This document shows positions 27,431 to 36,225 of a stretch of 64,000 nucleotides of DNA, in pieces. Within the stretch, counting starts at the first letter, position 1, and the number at the start of each line of letters is the position of its first letter. This DNA comes from an uncultured Bacteroidia bacterium. Its GTDB lineage: Bacteria > Bacteroidota > Bacteroidia > Bacteroidales > UBA932. The stretch spans positions 1 to 64,000 of the forward strand of contig CADAAA010000003.1 of NCBI GenBank assembly GCA_902785785.1. The letters run 5' to 3'. Under the pieces are notes generated by a model, which saw nothing but the letters and a program-made list of their open reading frames with translations, did no database searches and had not been told where the DNA came from. The position numbers were made by a program, and so were the translations under genes.

Positions 27431-29032
27431 ATGTCTGAAAAGAGAATATCCTCGATCTGGGTGGCGGTATTGGGCATAGTCCTCGGGGCTCTGCTGGTCT
27501 TGACTATCCAGAAAGTGACGGAAAACAACCGTCGCTTGAAGACCCGTTACGAAGACTGGCGCAAGCTCAACCTTGTCTTGGAGAAAGTGGATGAGATGTA
27601 TGTCGATATGGTTGATTACAAGAAGGTTACGGATGCGGCTATCTCAGCCGCTCTATCCGGATTGGACCCGCATTCCGTCTACATGCCTCCGGCAGAGCTG
27701 GAGGAGTCCGAGACTGACCTTGCCGGTAATTTCGACGGCATCGGCATACAGTTCAACGTTCCTAACGATACGGCCATCGTGCTTGAGGTCATTCCGGGAG
27801 GCCCTTCCGAAAAGATAGGCATGTTGCCCGGAGACCGCCTCCTGAGTGTGGACGACAAGGTGATAGCGGGCGTAAATTTCCCGCAGGACAGTATGGTCAG
27901 GCGCATGAAGGGCCCTGCCGGCACTAAGGTGACGGTCACAGTCCTTCGTGACGGCGTAAAGATTCCTTTTGAGATAACCCGCGGCAAGATTCCGGTCCAC
28001 AGCATAGATGCTTCGTTCATGGTGAACGACACTACGGGTTATGTCCGGCTTTCCAAGTTCTCCCGCACAACCTACAACGAATTCCTGAATGCCTCGGTGG
28101 AACTTCTGTCTTCGGGCATGAAGCACATGGTCTTCGATATCAGGGACAATACCGGCGGTTATTTCGACCAGGCCTTGCTGCTGTCCAACCTTTTCCTGGA
28201 CAAGGGAGATCTCATCGTCTACATGGAAGGCCTTCATCGTGACCGCGAAGACTACAAGGCTGACGGAAGGGGTATACTCAAGAATGTAGGCCTTACCGTC
28301 CTGATCAACGAAAGCAGTGCGTCATCCAGTGAGATCGTCGCAGGAGCCATCCAGGACAACGACAGGGGAGTGATCGTCGGGCGCCGCTCTTTCGGCAAGG
28401 GACTTGTCCAGGAGCCGGTATACTTTACCGACGGCTCCGGCATCCGCCTGACTGTCGCACGTTTCCATACTCCTTCTGGCCGCTGCATACAGAAGCCTTA
28501 TTCCGATGATTATCAGAACGATATCATCAACAGGTACAATGATGGCGAACTTACCGGAGCCGACAGCATCAAGGTGAACAAGTCCGAGGTGTACTATACC
28601 ATAGGAGGGAGGAAGGTGTACGGAGGAGGAGGTATCATCCCCGATGTTTTCGTTCCATTGGACACAACCCTTGCCACCCGATTCTACGTGGATTGCAACC
28701 GCAAGGCTACGGCCATGCGTTTCGCCTCGAACTACTTCGATACCCACAAGGCTGAGCTTTCCGCAATTGACGACTATCAGGCGTTGCTGAAGTATCTTGA
28801 ATCTTCATCGATAGAGTCGCGTTTCCTCGCTTTCGCCAAGGCGAAAGACGGTTTGGAGCCTTCCTCGGATGAGGAATGGGCAGAGACGCGGTCATACCTC
28901 ATGCCTCAGGTCAAAGCCCTTGTAGGACGTTATTCAAAGTTGGGGGACAAGGCTTTCTATCATCTTTACCTCGACATAGACGATACCTTCAAAGAGGCGA
29001 TGAAACCGCACGAGATCGTCACTGTGCGATGA
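27431..29032 (+). CDS. S41 family C-terminal processing peptidase
   Basis: A 533-residue CtpA/Prc-like serine protease anchored by an N-terminal membrane helix ('WVAVLGIVLGALLVLTIQK'). A PDZ domain ('GIGIQFNVPNDTAIVLEVIPG' to 'GDRLLSVDDKVI', about residues 95-180) precedes the peptidase core, with the catalytic Ser in 'INESSASSSEIVAGAIQDN' (about 298) and Lys in 'RRSFGKGLVQ' (about 323). Such enzymes trim envelope proteins from the C-terminus in the periplasm. ATG at 27431 is used; a longer reading frame upstream overlaps the deaminase and is not expected. The 3' end overlaps the convergent TonB-like gene by 14 bases. Confidence 0.95.
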   Translation: MSEKRISSIWVAVLGIVLGALLVLTIQKVTENNRRLKTRYEDWRKLNLVLEKVDEMYVDMVDYKKVTDAAISAALSGLDPHSVYMPPAELEESETDLAGNFDGIGIQFNVPNDTAIVLEVIPGGPSEKIGMLPGDRLLSVDDKVIAGVNFPQDSMVRRMKGPAGTKVTVTVLRDGVKIPFEITRGKIPVHSIDASFMVNDTTGYVRLSKFSRTTYNEFLNASVELLSSGMKHMVFDIRDNTGGYFDQALLLSNLFLDKGDLIVYMEGLHRDREDYKADGRGILKNVGLTVLINESSASSSEIVAGAIQDNDRGVIVGRRSFGKGLVQEPVYFTDGSGIRLTVARFHTPSGRCIQKPYSDDYQNDIINRYNDGELTGADSIKVNKSEVYYTIGGRKVYGGGGIIPDVFVPLDTTLATRFYVDCNRKATAMRFASNYFDTHKAELSAIDDYQALLKYLESSSIESRFLAFAKAKDGLEPSSDEEWAETRSYLMPQVKALVGRYSKLGDKAFYHLYLDIDDTFKEAMKPHEIVTVR

Positions 29033-29738
29033 AAGCGTAGACTATATTTCCTACTTGACGTGCAGGAGCGGTGGGGGAGGCCGAGAATTTGGCCGAACGC
29101 GCCGCTCTTATTGCGAAATTGCGCAGGCAGGTATCGCTCGAGGATATGTTGTCATCTATCTTGGCTATCAGGACATTGCCTGCGTTGTCGACCGTGATGA
29201 TTACCGTGACTTCTCCCGAGCCCATGCAACGGTATGCGGGAATGGGCAGGCGGCTGGCCTTGCGGCCGTCGAGGCTGTAGGAGACCACGGAAGGGCCGGA
29301 ATACACTTCTTTCTGGGTCTTCTTATCCGAGCCCTCCGTACTTGGCGGCGGAGCTATCGGTACGTATTCCTCGGGATTGTCCTCGCGGTTGAAGGTGTTG
29401 TTCAGGGCCTCCTGTAGGCGTTCCGCATCCTTGTACAACTGCTCTGCATCGGTATTCCGGTCATCTTTCAGCGCTCCCCGGTCCACGACGACGTTGCGTA
29501 TGGGGGTGCTGCCCTGGGCGGAAATGATCTCGTCCAGGTGGCGGCTCACTTCCTCCTTGAATGCCAGTTCCTTTTCGAGTTTCTCGATGGTCTCCTGGCG
29601 GGTGAAGTCCAGGACGAAGGAGTCCTCCTTCCTGAGCGCCAGGCTGAGCTGGCTGGCCAATAAAACAATAATCACCGTGAGATGGACTATCACGGTGATG
29701 TAGAGTCCGGCGCGGTCTTCTTTCTTCAGCCTTTTCAC
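29019..29738 (-). CDS. TonB-like energy transducer protein
   Basis: A 239-residue protein with one N-terminal membrane helix ('LYITVIVHLTVIIVLLAS'), a charged and coiled periplasmic stretch, a Pro-rich patch ('EEYVPIAPPPSTEG') and a C-terminal domain ('GSGEVTVIITVDNAGNVLIAKI' ... 'GNIVYAFIAQ') resembling the TonB C-terminal fold common in Bacteroidetes. It would link an ExbB/ExbD motor to outer membrane receptors. The start is GTG at 29738. It follows udk by 12 bases as the last gene of asnS-udk-tonB-like, and an ExbB/ExbD unit lies just beyond asnS. Confidence 0.72.
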   Translation of the reverse strand: MKRLKKEDRAGLYITVIVHLTVIIVLLASQLSLALRKEDSFVLDFTRQETIEKLEKELAFKEEVSRHLDEIISAQGSTPIRNVVVDRGALKDDRNTDAEQLYKDAERLQEALNNTFNREDNPEEYVPIAPPPSTEGSDKKTQKEVYSGPSVVSYSLDGRKASRLPIPAYRCMGSGEVTVIITVDNAGNVLIAKIDDNISSSDTCLRNFAIRAARSAKFSASPTAPARQVGNIVYAFIAQ

Positions 29739-29750
29739 CGGACGCAGGAT

Positions 29751-30371
29751 CTACTGTTTATTCACCAGCGATTTCTCGATGGTGGCTGAAATGACGTCGA
29801 TAGCGACCTTGTTGTGCCCTCCCTGCGGGATGATGATGTCCGCGTAACGCTTGCTGGGTTCGATGAACTGGAGGTACATGGGCTTGACGGTATTGGTGTA
29901 GCGCTCGATCACCCAGCGGACATCCTTTCCGCGCTCGGTGATATCCCTGGCCATGACCCGCATCAGGCGGTCATCGTCATCTGCATCAACGAATATCTTG
30001 ATATCCATCTGGTCGCGCAGTTCCTTGCAGGTGAAGATGAGGATGCCTTCGATGATGATGACGTCGGCGGGCTCCACCGTGACCGTCTCGGTCTTGGAGC
30101 GTGAGCAGGAGATATATGAGTAGACCGGCTGGTGGATGGTCTTGCCGGCCTTCAGATCGGCAAGCTGCTCGCAGAGCAACTCCCAGTCGATAGCGTCGGG
30201 ATGGTCGAAGTTGTGGTGGCGTTTCTCCTCGTCGGTCAAGTCGCTGGAGTCCTTGTAGTAGGAGTCCTGCGGGATGATGACGACTTTCTCGCCCTTGATG
30301 TTTTCCGAGATGGCCTTGACCACCGTGGTCTTGCCCGAGCCGGAGCCTCCGGCGATACCGATTACCAGCAT
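29751..30371 (-). CDS. udk: Uridine kinase
   Basis: Phosphorylates uridine and cytidine with ATP or GTP in pyrimidine salvage. The 206-residue protein starts 'MLVIGIAGGSGSGKTTVVKA' (P-loop), then shows 'IIPQDSYYKDSSDLT', 'NFDHPDAIDWELL' and 'DVIIIEGILIF', the standard uridine kinase series. Length is typical. It lies 6 bases after the asnS stop and 12 bases before the TonB-like gene, on the same strand. Confidence 0.97.
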   Translation of the reverse strand: MLVIGIAGGSGSGKTTVVKAISENIKGEKVVIIPQDSYYKDSSDLTDEEKRHHNFDHPDAIDWELLCEQLADLKAGKTIHQPVYSYISCSRSKTETVTVEPADVIIIEGILIFTCKELRDQMDIKIFVDADDDDRLMRVMARDITERGKDVRWVIERYTNTVKPMYLQFIEPSKRYADIIIPQGGHNKVAIDVISATIEKSLVNKQ

Positions 30372-30377
30372 AATATT

Positions 30378-31784
30378 TTAGAATTCAGCGTTCTTGGGAG
30401 TGCGGGGGAACGGGATGACGTCACGGATGTTGGACATGCCGGTGACGAAAAGCAGCAGTCGCTCGAAACCAAGGCCGAATCCGCTGTGGGGGCAGGAACC
30501 GAAACGCCTGGTATCGATGTACCATTCGAGGTTGTTGCGGCTCATCTGGAGCTCGTCAATGCGCTTTTCAAGTTTCTCGAGGGACGCTTCGCGCTCGGAG
30601 CCTCCGATGATCTCGCCGATCTTGGGGAAGAGGACGTCCATGGCGCGTACGGTCTTGCCGTCCTCGTTCTGCTTCATGTAGAAGGCCTTGATATCCTTGG
30701 GATATCCGGTGAGGATGACGGGCTTGCAGAAGTGTTTTTCCACAAGATAGCGCTCGTGCTCGCTCTGCAGGTCGACTCCCCAGTAGACGGGATACTCGAA
30801 CTGCACGCCGTCCTTGACGGCCTGCTCGAGGATCTTGATGCCTTCAGTGTACTCCAGACGGACGAATTCGGTACCGATGACGCCGCGCAGGCGCTCGATC
30901 AGTTCAGGATCGTAGCGGTCGTTGAGGAACTTGATGTCGTCGTAGCAGTTGTCGAGAGCGTACTGCACCAGATGCTTGATAAAGTCCTCCGCGAGGTCCA
31001 TGTTGTCATTGATGTCGTAGAAGGCCATCTCAGGCTCTATCATCCAGAACTCCGCGAGGTGGCGCGGGGTGTTGGAGTTCTCGGCACGGAAGGTCGGGCC
31101 GAAGGTGTAGATCTCGCCCAACGCGGTGGCGCCGAGTTCGCCTTCGAGCTGTCCGCTGACGGTCAGGCTGGTCTGCTTGCCGAAGAAGTCCTTGGAGTAG
31201 TCTATGTCGCCCTTCTTGTTGCGGGGGAGAGGCTGGTTGAGGTCCAGCGTCGTCACCTGGAACATCTGGCCGGCGCCTTCGCAATCGGACTCGGTGATGA
31301 GCGGGGTATGCAGATATACGAATCCCTTGGAGTGGAAATACTCGTGGATGGCGAATGCCATCTGGTTGCGTATCCTCAGGACCGCTCCGAAGGTGTTGGT
31401 GCGCATGCGCATGTGTGCGACCGTGCGCAGGTATTCGAAGGACGTGTCCTTCTTCTGGAGAGGGAAGCGCATGGGGTCGCATTCGCCGTAGATCTCTATC
31501 TCCCTGGCCTGGATCTCGACTGCCTGCCCGCTGCCGACAGAGGCCACGAGTGCACCGGTGACGCCTATGCAGGCACCAGTGGTGATGCGGCCGAGTATGT
31601 CCTCCGCGAAAGCGGTCTTGTCTACTACGATCTGGATATTGTTGATGGTCGAACCGTCATTGAGCGCGATGAACGCTACGTTCTTGTTACCCCTCTTGGT
31701 CCTTACCCAACCTTTGGCAAGGACATCCTTTCCCGGCTCGCTCATGAGCAGGTCTTTGACCTTGGTTCTGACTATTCTTTCCAT
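30378..31784 (-). CDS. asnS: Asparaginyl-tRNA synthetase
   Basis: Class II synthetase charging tRNA-Asn. The 468-residue protein begins '[13 protein letters not shown]', has an N-terminal OB fold ('[21 protein letters not shown]') and the catalytic core, with '[22 protein letters not shown]' (motif 2, split across the class II signature) and '[18 protein letters not shown]' (motif 3). The start at 31784 is preferred because the upstream in-frame ATG at 31826 falls inside the -7 box of a well-formed promoter. Presence of AsnRS indicates direct charging. It heads the asnS-udk-tonB-like unit. Confidence 0.97.
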   Translation of the reverse strand: MERIVRTKVKDLLMSEPGKDVLAKGWVRTKRGNKNVAFIALNDGSTINNIQIVVDKTAFAEDILGRITTGACIGVTGALVASVGSGQAVEIQAREIEIYGECDPMRFPLQKKDTSFEYLRTVAHMRMRTNTFGAVLRIRNQMAFAIHEYFHSKGFVYLHTPLITESDCEGAGQMFQVTTLDLNQPLPRNKKGDIDYSKDFFGKQTSLTVSGQLEGELGATALGEIYTFGPTFRAENSNTPRHLAEFWMIEPEMAFYDINDNMDLAEDFIKHLVQYALDNCYDDIKFLNDRYDPELIERLRGVIGTEFVRLEYTEGIKILEQAVKDGVQFEYPVYWGVDLQSEHERYLVEKHFCKPVILTGYPKDIKAFYMKQNEDGKTVRAMDVLFPKIGEIIGGSEREASLEKLEKRIDELQMSRNNLEWYIDTRRFGSCPHSGFGLGFERLLLFVTGMSNIRDVIPFPRTPKNAEF

Positions 31785-31823
31785 AAATGAAGTGAAAATG
31801 ATTATTGTTTCTGTTTCAATCAA

Positions 31824-31854
31824 CAAAGATAACTCTTTTCACCCTATTTGACAA
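31824..31854 (-). promoter_or_regulatory. Promoter of asnS
   Basis: On the minus strand TTG (31854-31852), 20 bases, then TATCTTTG (31831-31824), a full match to the Bacteroidetes consensus, about 40 bases before the asnS ATG. Confidence 0.8.
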
Positions 31855-31887
31855 TAAAAAAGCAGTCCCGGATGGAACTGCTTTTTT
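31855..31887 (-). terminator. Terminator after the ExbB-ExbD unit
   Basis: AAAAAAGCAGT (31855-31865) / ACTGCTTTTTT (31877-31887) around TCCCGGATGGA. Read on the minus strand it follows the second exbD stop by about 22 bases and ends in T, separating the Exb unit from asnS. Confidence 0.82.
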
Positions 31888-31908
31888 ACTTATGGGGATA
31901 GGAAAGGG

Positions 31909-32379
31909 TTAGTTCTCCGCTTTCCTTGCCATGTACATGATCTTAAGCGCGGAGCAGCGACGCAGCTCCTGCTTAACATCCGTAATGATACCCATTCTGA
32001 CATCCTCGTCAGCCCTGATGACCGTGGTCATGAACTGGCGGTCTGCCTCACTCAGGCTTTCACGCTCTGCAGCGATGAAGTCGCGGATGTCTTCAGTGGT
32101 CTTGAAGGAGTCGTTCAGCTGGATACGGGCGTCGGTACCGTACTGGCCCTGATACTGGCGGGTCGGGGTGCCGATGTTGATGTACGAGGAGAGGTCCTTC
32201 CTTTCCAACTTGGTGACCTCGGAGGCTTCAGGCATCTTTACGATGACCTTATTCTCCGTCTCACGCATCTGCGTGGTGACCATGAAGAAGAACAGGAGCA
32301 TGAACACAATATCCGAAAGGGAACCGGAAGAAATACCGGGAACGTCTTTCTTACTGTTGCTTCCACCGAATTTTGACAT
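31909..32379 (-). CDS. ExbD/TolR-family protein (second)
   Basis: A 156-residue inner membrane protein with a short cytoplasmic N-terminus, one membrane helix ('LSDIVFMLLFFFMVTTQM', about residues 20-40) and a periplasmic domain, the ExbD/TolR layout. The Asp at the start of the helix (SD-IVF) matches the proton-conducting aspartate of ExbD. It is the last gene of an ExbB-4TM-ExbD-ExbD cluster. Two different ExbD proteins per cluster are the rule in Bacteroidetes, where they energise TonB-dependent uptake. Confidence 0.92.
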   Translation of the reverse strand: MSKFGGSNSKKDVPGISSGSLSDIVFMLLFFFMVTTQMRETENKVIVKMPEASEVTKLERKDLSSYINIGTPTRQYQGQYGTDARIQLNDSFKTTEDIRDFIAAERESLSEADRQFMTTVIRADEDVRMGIITDVKQELRRCSALKIMYMARKAEN

Positions 32380-32396
32380 AATCTTATCCTCCTGTT

Positions 32397-32975
32397 TTAT
32401 CGTTTGGATACATCCTTAGGCTCGGCCTCGGAGATGTTCTGGGGGATCGCTTTCTTGACGATCTCCTGCTGCTCTTCAGTGAGCCTTGAGAAAGGTTTTC
32501 CGTAATTCCTGTTTGAGAATTCGTCGCGGAGTTCGTTGACAGCCTTCACCAGCTCGTTCTGAACGGCGATGTAGGCGTGGTAGCTGGTACCACGGTCGTT
32601 CTGCAGGGAGATAACACCCTGGGAAACCGGATACTGGCCATAACCCTCGATGTCCGTCATCTTCTTTTCGGGAAGGTTGGGATCATCCATGGGATTGGAG
32701 AAGAACTCCTTGACTTTGTCCTTGAGCAGAGAGATGTCCATAGGCTCATTACCTGCGAGCAGCCTGTCAGCGGAGTTAATCTTCACAACGATGATATTGC
32801 GGCGGTTAACTTTCTGGTCCTCGACCTTCTGGTTGGGGTCAGGCATAGGAGGCAGACGACGGGACAGACCTGTCTGCGATCCCATGGTGGTAGTCATGAG
32901 GAAGTAGCAGAGGAGCAGGAATGCGATGTCGGCCGTAGAGCTCGAATTGATAGCAGGTGTTTTCTTTTTGCCCAT
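32397..32975 (-). CDS. ExbD/TolR-family protein (first)
   Basis: A 192-residue ExbD-like protein. 'INSSSTADIAFLLLCYFLMTTTM' (about residues 9-31) holds the membrane helix with its conserved Asp. 'GSQTGLSRRLPPMP' after the helix is typical of this Bacteroidetes subgroup. The longer periplasmic domain distinguishes it from the second ExbD, 17 bases downstream, and suggests that the two form an asymmetric pair within the ExbB pentamer. The upstream gene is a four-helix membrane protein 8 bases away. Confidence 0.92.
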   Translation of the reverse strand: MGKKKTPAINSSSTADIAFLLLCYFLMTTTMGSQTGLSRRLPPMPDPNQKVEDQKVNRRNIIVVKINSADRLLAGNEPMDISLLKDKVKEFFSNPMDDPNLPEKKMTDIEGYGQYPVSQGVISLQNDRGTSYHAYIAVQNELVKAVNELRDEFSNRNYGKPFSRLTEEQQEIVKKAIPQNISEAEPKDVSKR

Positions 32976-32983
32976 AGCACTGA

Positions 32984-33436
32984 TTATTTATTGCGAATGG
33001 CCATTATGATCTCACCGAAGATGATGGCAACGATAGCTGCAGCACCGGTGAAATAGGTAAGGTTCAGAATGGTGTCCGTGAATTTGAGCTCTCCCGCAGA
33101 CGGGATGGGAGCGGTCGGGCTGAGGCCGTGGGCCATCTCTCCCTTCGCGAGCAGGTAGCAGACAAGGCAAAGTGCGGCGGCTCCGACAAGGATGAGACCA
33201 TATCTCACGAGTACCTTGGGGTTGTTCTTGATGGCAATGCCCAGGCCGATGATGAGAATGGCGAACAACGCCAGACCAATCATGATGTAGGCCCAGAACA
33301 GGAGCGGGTCGACCGTGCCGTTGTCATCAGCAACCGTCGCCGGGAATCCCTTGACGAAACCCCAGACGAGGATAGCAACACTGATGAGAATCAGTACCAG
33401 CTCGATTATTCTGATGATTAAACCGTATTTTTTCAT
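32984..33436 (-). CDS. Four-helix membrane protein in the ExbB-ExbD cluster
   Basis: A 150-residue protein with about four membrane helices (near residues 7-28, 46-68, 78-98 and 122-146) and no catalytic motif. Proteins of this size and topology are regularly placed between exbB and exbD in Bacteroidetes, but their function is not known to me. It is 21 bases downstream of exbB and 8 bases upstream of the first exbD, so a structural or assembly role in the motor is a reasonable guess. Confidence 0.75.
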   Translation of the reverse strand: MKKYGLIIRIIELVLILISVAILVWGFVKGFPATVADDNGTVDPLLFWAYIMIGLALFAILIIGLGIAIKNNPKVLVRYGLILVGAAALCLVCYLLAKGEMAHGLSPTAPIPSAGELKFTDTILNLTYFTGAAAIVAIIFGEIIMAIRNK

Positions 33437-33457
33437 TATGATTGCGATTAAGCCCGA

Positions 33458-34240
33458 TTATTTCTTGTTGTATTCTACCAGAGCGTCCACGAGAGCGATG
33501 GAGGAATCCTCCATGTCGATGGAAATGGAATCGATCTTGGCGAGGATATAGTTGTAGAACACCTGAAGGATGAGGGCGACGATGAGACCACCGACGGTGG
33601 TGATAAGGGCGACCTTCATACCTCCTGCAACAACGTTCGGGGAGATGTCACCGGCAGCCTGGATGGCGTCGAAGGCCTGGATCATACCGATAACGGTACC
33701 AAGGAATCCGAGGGACGGGGCAATGGCGATGAAGAGGGAAATCCAGGAGAGACCCTTCTCCATGTTGCTCATCTGGACGGAGCCGTAGGAAACGATGCTC
33801 TTCTCGACCACGTCGAGACCCTGGTCGTAACGGTCAAGACCCTGATAGAAGATGGAAGCGACAGGACCGCGGGTATTGCGGCAGACATCCTTGGCCTTCT
33901 CGATACCGCCGTCAGCAAGGGCTGCTTCGACTTTCTCGACGAGTTTCTTGGTGTTGGTCTTCGAGAACGAGAGATAGAGTATCCTTTCGATAGCAAGTGC
34001 GAGACCGATGATCAAGCAGATGATGATGAGGGCCATGAAGCCGGCGCCACCCTCGATGAACTTGGTCTTGAGCTGCTGGTGGAGAGGCTCTTCGCTCTTT
34101 GTGTTGAACGGGTCGATGTCACCGCTGGCAACCTGCTCGGTAGCGGGGGCGGGAGCAGCCTGATCGTTCTGGGCGGATGCGACGTGAGCAGATATGACCA
34201 TAAGGGTCATTGCTGCCAGAACCATGAAAAACTTTTTCAT
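33458..34240 (-). CDS. exbB: ExbB/TolQ/MotA-family proton channel
   Basis: A 260-residue inner membrane protein forming the proton-driven motor with ExbD. It starts with a cleavable-looking signal ('MVLAAMTLMVISAHVASAQ') and a Pro/Ala linker, followed by three membrane helices (about 70-90, 165-190, 208-235). 'ISLFIAIAPSLGFLGTVIGMIQAF' and 'VALITTVGGLIVALI' are the MotA/TolQ/ExbB signatures. The extra N-terminal signal is common in Bacteroidetes ExbB. First gene of the unit, with a promoter about 95-125 bases upstream. Confidence 0.94.
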   Translation of the reverse strand: MKKFFMVLAAMTLMVISAHVASAQNDQAAPAPATEQVASGDIDPFNTKSEEPLHQQLKTKFIEGGAGFMALIIICLIIGLALAIERILYLSFSKTNTKKLVEKVEAALADGGIEKAKDVCRNTRGPVASIFYQGLDRYDQGLDVVEKSIVSYGSVQMSNMEKGLSWISLFIAIAPSLGFLGTVIGMIQAFDAIQAAGDISPNVVAGGMKVALITTVGGLIVALILQVFYNYILAKIDSISIDMEDSSIALVDALVEYNKK

Positions 34241-34334
34241 AATCGTTTCTGAATGTGTTTTTAATTAATAAAGTATTAAATAGTTATAATTATGCTTCCA
34301 AACGGGTACAATGCACCTACCCGTAAAAACCGTT

Positions 34335-34364
34335 GCAATTTAGCAAAAAAAAATCATTTGACAA
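34335..34364 (-). promoter_or_regulatory. Promoter of the exbB operon
   Basis: Minus strand TTG (34364-34362), 19 bases, TAAATTGC (34342-34335), close to the Bacteroidetes pattern. The 22 bases at 34330-34351 recur exactly upstream of the GH9 gene at 61421-61442 on the plus strand. It leaves a leader of about 90 bases before exbB. Confidence 0.65.
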
Positions 34365-34367
34365 TAC

Positions 34368-35426
34368 TTATTCGGAGATTTCTCCTTTGAGATTCTCTTC
34401 CAACCTTGATTTTACCCAGGCATTGTCCCGGCTGATTCCCATGAGGTGGAAAAGCTTCGCAAGCATGCTTTCCGTTGTGCTGTCGCGGCCGGAAACCACC
34501 CCCGCTTCCTTAAGCCGGCGTCCGGTGGCGTAGATGTCCATGTTGACGCTTCCGTACAGGCACTGTGTCACGTTGACGAGGATCTTTCCCATGTCGCCGG
34601 CGACTTTAAGGAGATTGATGAACCAGTCCTTGGAGATGGCGTTTCCGGATCCGTATGTCTCGATGATGACCGCCCTTGTCTCCGCTCCGAGGAGGATGTT
34701 ACTGACGACCTGTGGCGTAATGCCGGGGTGCACTTTCAGGATGGATACACGTGTATCCAACTCGGGCATGACCTTGAGCGGGTGCCCGAAAGCAGCCGGA
34801 CGCCGTATGATCCCTGTGTTGTACCTGATGTTGATTCCGGCCTCGGCGAGGGGAGGGAGGTTGGGGGAGCGGAACGCGTCGAAATGCTCGGCGTTCACCT
34901 TGGTGGTGCGGTTGCCCCTGAGCAGCCTGGCGTCGAAATAGACCGTCACCTCCGGCACCAGGGCATGCCCGTCCGCATCCTTCGCTGAGGCTATCTCGAC
35001 CGCGGAAACGAGGTTTTCCTTGCCGTCGGTCCTGGGTCGTCCTATCGGCAGCTGGCTGCCGGTGAATACGACGGGCTTCTCCAGGCCGTCGAGCATGAAA
35101 CTCAGGGCGGAAGCCGTGAATGACATCGTGTCCGTGCCGTGCAGGACCACAAAGCCGTCGTATTCGTCATAGCTCCTGCCGATCAGGCCTGCGAGCTCCT
35201 GCCACATGGCAGGCTCCACGTCAGAGGAGTCGATCAGCGGGTCGAAGGTATATGAGTCGATGCGGCATGCGAACTTGCGCAGTTCGGGAACCTCCTCCAT
35301 TATCTGGCTGAAGTCGAAAGGCTTGAGCGTCTGGTCGGCCGGGTCCTCCTTCATGCCGATGGTCCCTCCTGTGTAAATGATCAGGATGGAGGATTTGTCC
35401 TGTGCTTTCAAGGTGTTGTCAGTCAT
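34368..35426 (-). CDS. ansA: Type I L-asparaginase
   Basis: Hydrolyses asparagine to aspartate and ammonia. The 352-residue protein lacks a signal peptide, which fits a cytoplasmic type I enzyme. 'IIYTGGTIGM' holds the first catalytic Thr (about 22), 'VVLHGTDTMSFTASALSFML' the second Thr-Asp pair, and 'FTGSQLPIGRPRTDGKENL' follows as in the AnsA group. It is separated from tatD by 4 bases on the same strand and lies downstream in that unit. Confidence 0.94.
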   Translation of the reverse strand: MTDNTLKAQDKSSILIIYTGGTIGMKEDPADQTLKPFDFSQIMEEVPELRKFACRIDSYTFDPLIDSSDVEPAMWQELAGLIGRSYDEYDGFVVLHGTDTMSFTASALSFMLDGLEKPVVFTGSQLPIGRPRTDGKENLVSAVEIASAKDADGHALVPEVTVYFDARLLRGNRTTKVNAEHFDAFRSPNLPPLAEAGINIRYNTGIIRRPAAFGHPLKVMPELDTRVSILKVHPGITPQVVSNILLGAETRAVIIETYGSGNAISKDWFINLLKVAGDMGKILVNVTQCLYGSVNMDIYATGRRLKEAGVVSGRDSTTESMLAKLFHLMGISRDNAWVKSRLEENLKGEISE

Positions 35427-35430
35427 GTGG

Positions 35431-36198
35431 TTAAATGTTAAAGAGCCTCCGTGCGTTCCCGGTGGTGACCTGCGCCACTTCGTCGACGCCGGTGCCTTTG
35501 AGCTCGGCTATCTTGGCCGCGATAAGCGGTATGTATTTGCTTTCGTTGCGTTCTCCTCGGTGGGGGACCGGGGTAAGGTATGGACTGTCGGTCTCGAGCA
35601 GTATGCACTCCAGGGGGATGTGCCTGACAGCTTCGGCCAATGAAGCTTTCTTGAAGGTGACCACGCCTCCGATGCCGACATACCAGTCTCCGTATTTCCT
35701 TACCCTTTGGAATGTCTCGTAGCTCCCGCTGAATGCATGCAGGCTGCCCCGGACATGGAGATGGGCGCAGTCGTCCATGATGCGGAAGAAATCTTCGGTG
35801 GCCTCGCGCAGGTGGATGTTGACCGGCAGGTCCATCTCAGCCGCGAGTTCCATCTGGATGCGGAAAGCCTCGCGCTGCTCGGCCGCGAACTCGGCGCCGT
35901 AATGGTAGTCAAGCCCGATCTCTCCCAGCGCGACGACCTTGCGTCCGCGGTAGCGGAGCATGGCGTCGATCTCGTCGCGCCATCCCTTGTCCACCGATCC
36001 GGGATATAGACCAAGCATGGCATGCAATTCATCAGGATGCCTGTCCACGAGGGCGAACATCGCATCCCGCTCCCGCGAATCGACGTCGGGCTGGAGCATC
36101 ACGGTGACGCCGGCCTGCCTGGCACGCTTGATGACCTCGTCCTCCTCTCCGGCGAAAGCCTCGTCGTAGATGTGGGTGTGTGTGTCGATGAATGTCAT
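35431..36198 (-). CDS. tatD: TatD family metal-dependent hydrolase
   Basis: A 255-residue TIM-barrel hydrolase of the TatD group, known as 3'-5' DNase or D-aminoacyl-type repair enzymes. Metal ligands appear in 'MTFIDTHTHIYDEAF' (HTH), 'ALGEIGLDYHYG' (Glu), 'LPVNIHLREA' (His), 'SLHAFSGSYE' (His) and 'LLETDSPYL' (Asp). Length and all motifs are normal. TAAATTTG on the minus strand just upstream (near 36222-36229, at the dprA 3' end) could be its promoter. Asparaginase follows after 4 bases. Confidence 0.95.
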   Translation of the reverse strand: MTFIDTHTHIYDEAFAGEEDEVIKRARQAGVTVMLQPDVDSRERDAMFALVDRHPDELHAMLGLYPGSVDKGWRDEIDAMLRYRGRKVVALGEIGLDYHYGAEFAAEQREAFRIQMELAAEMDLPVNIHLREATEDFFRIMDDCAHLHVRGSLHAFSGSYETFQRVRKYGDWYVGIGGVVTFKKASLAEAVRHIPLECILLETDSPYLTPVPHRGERNESKYIPLIAAKIAELKGTGVDEVAQVTTGNARRLFNI

Positions 36199-36225
36199 GC
36201 GTCTTACGGTCTGTATTCTGCAAAT

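Noticed and set aside
30132-31790. Long plus-strand frame opposite udk and asnS
   Set aside because: Shadow of asnS, which has complete class II motifs, a promoter and a terminator on the minus strand.
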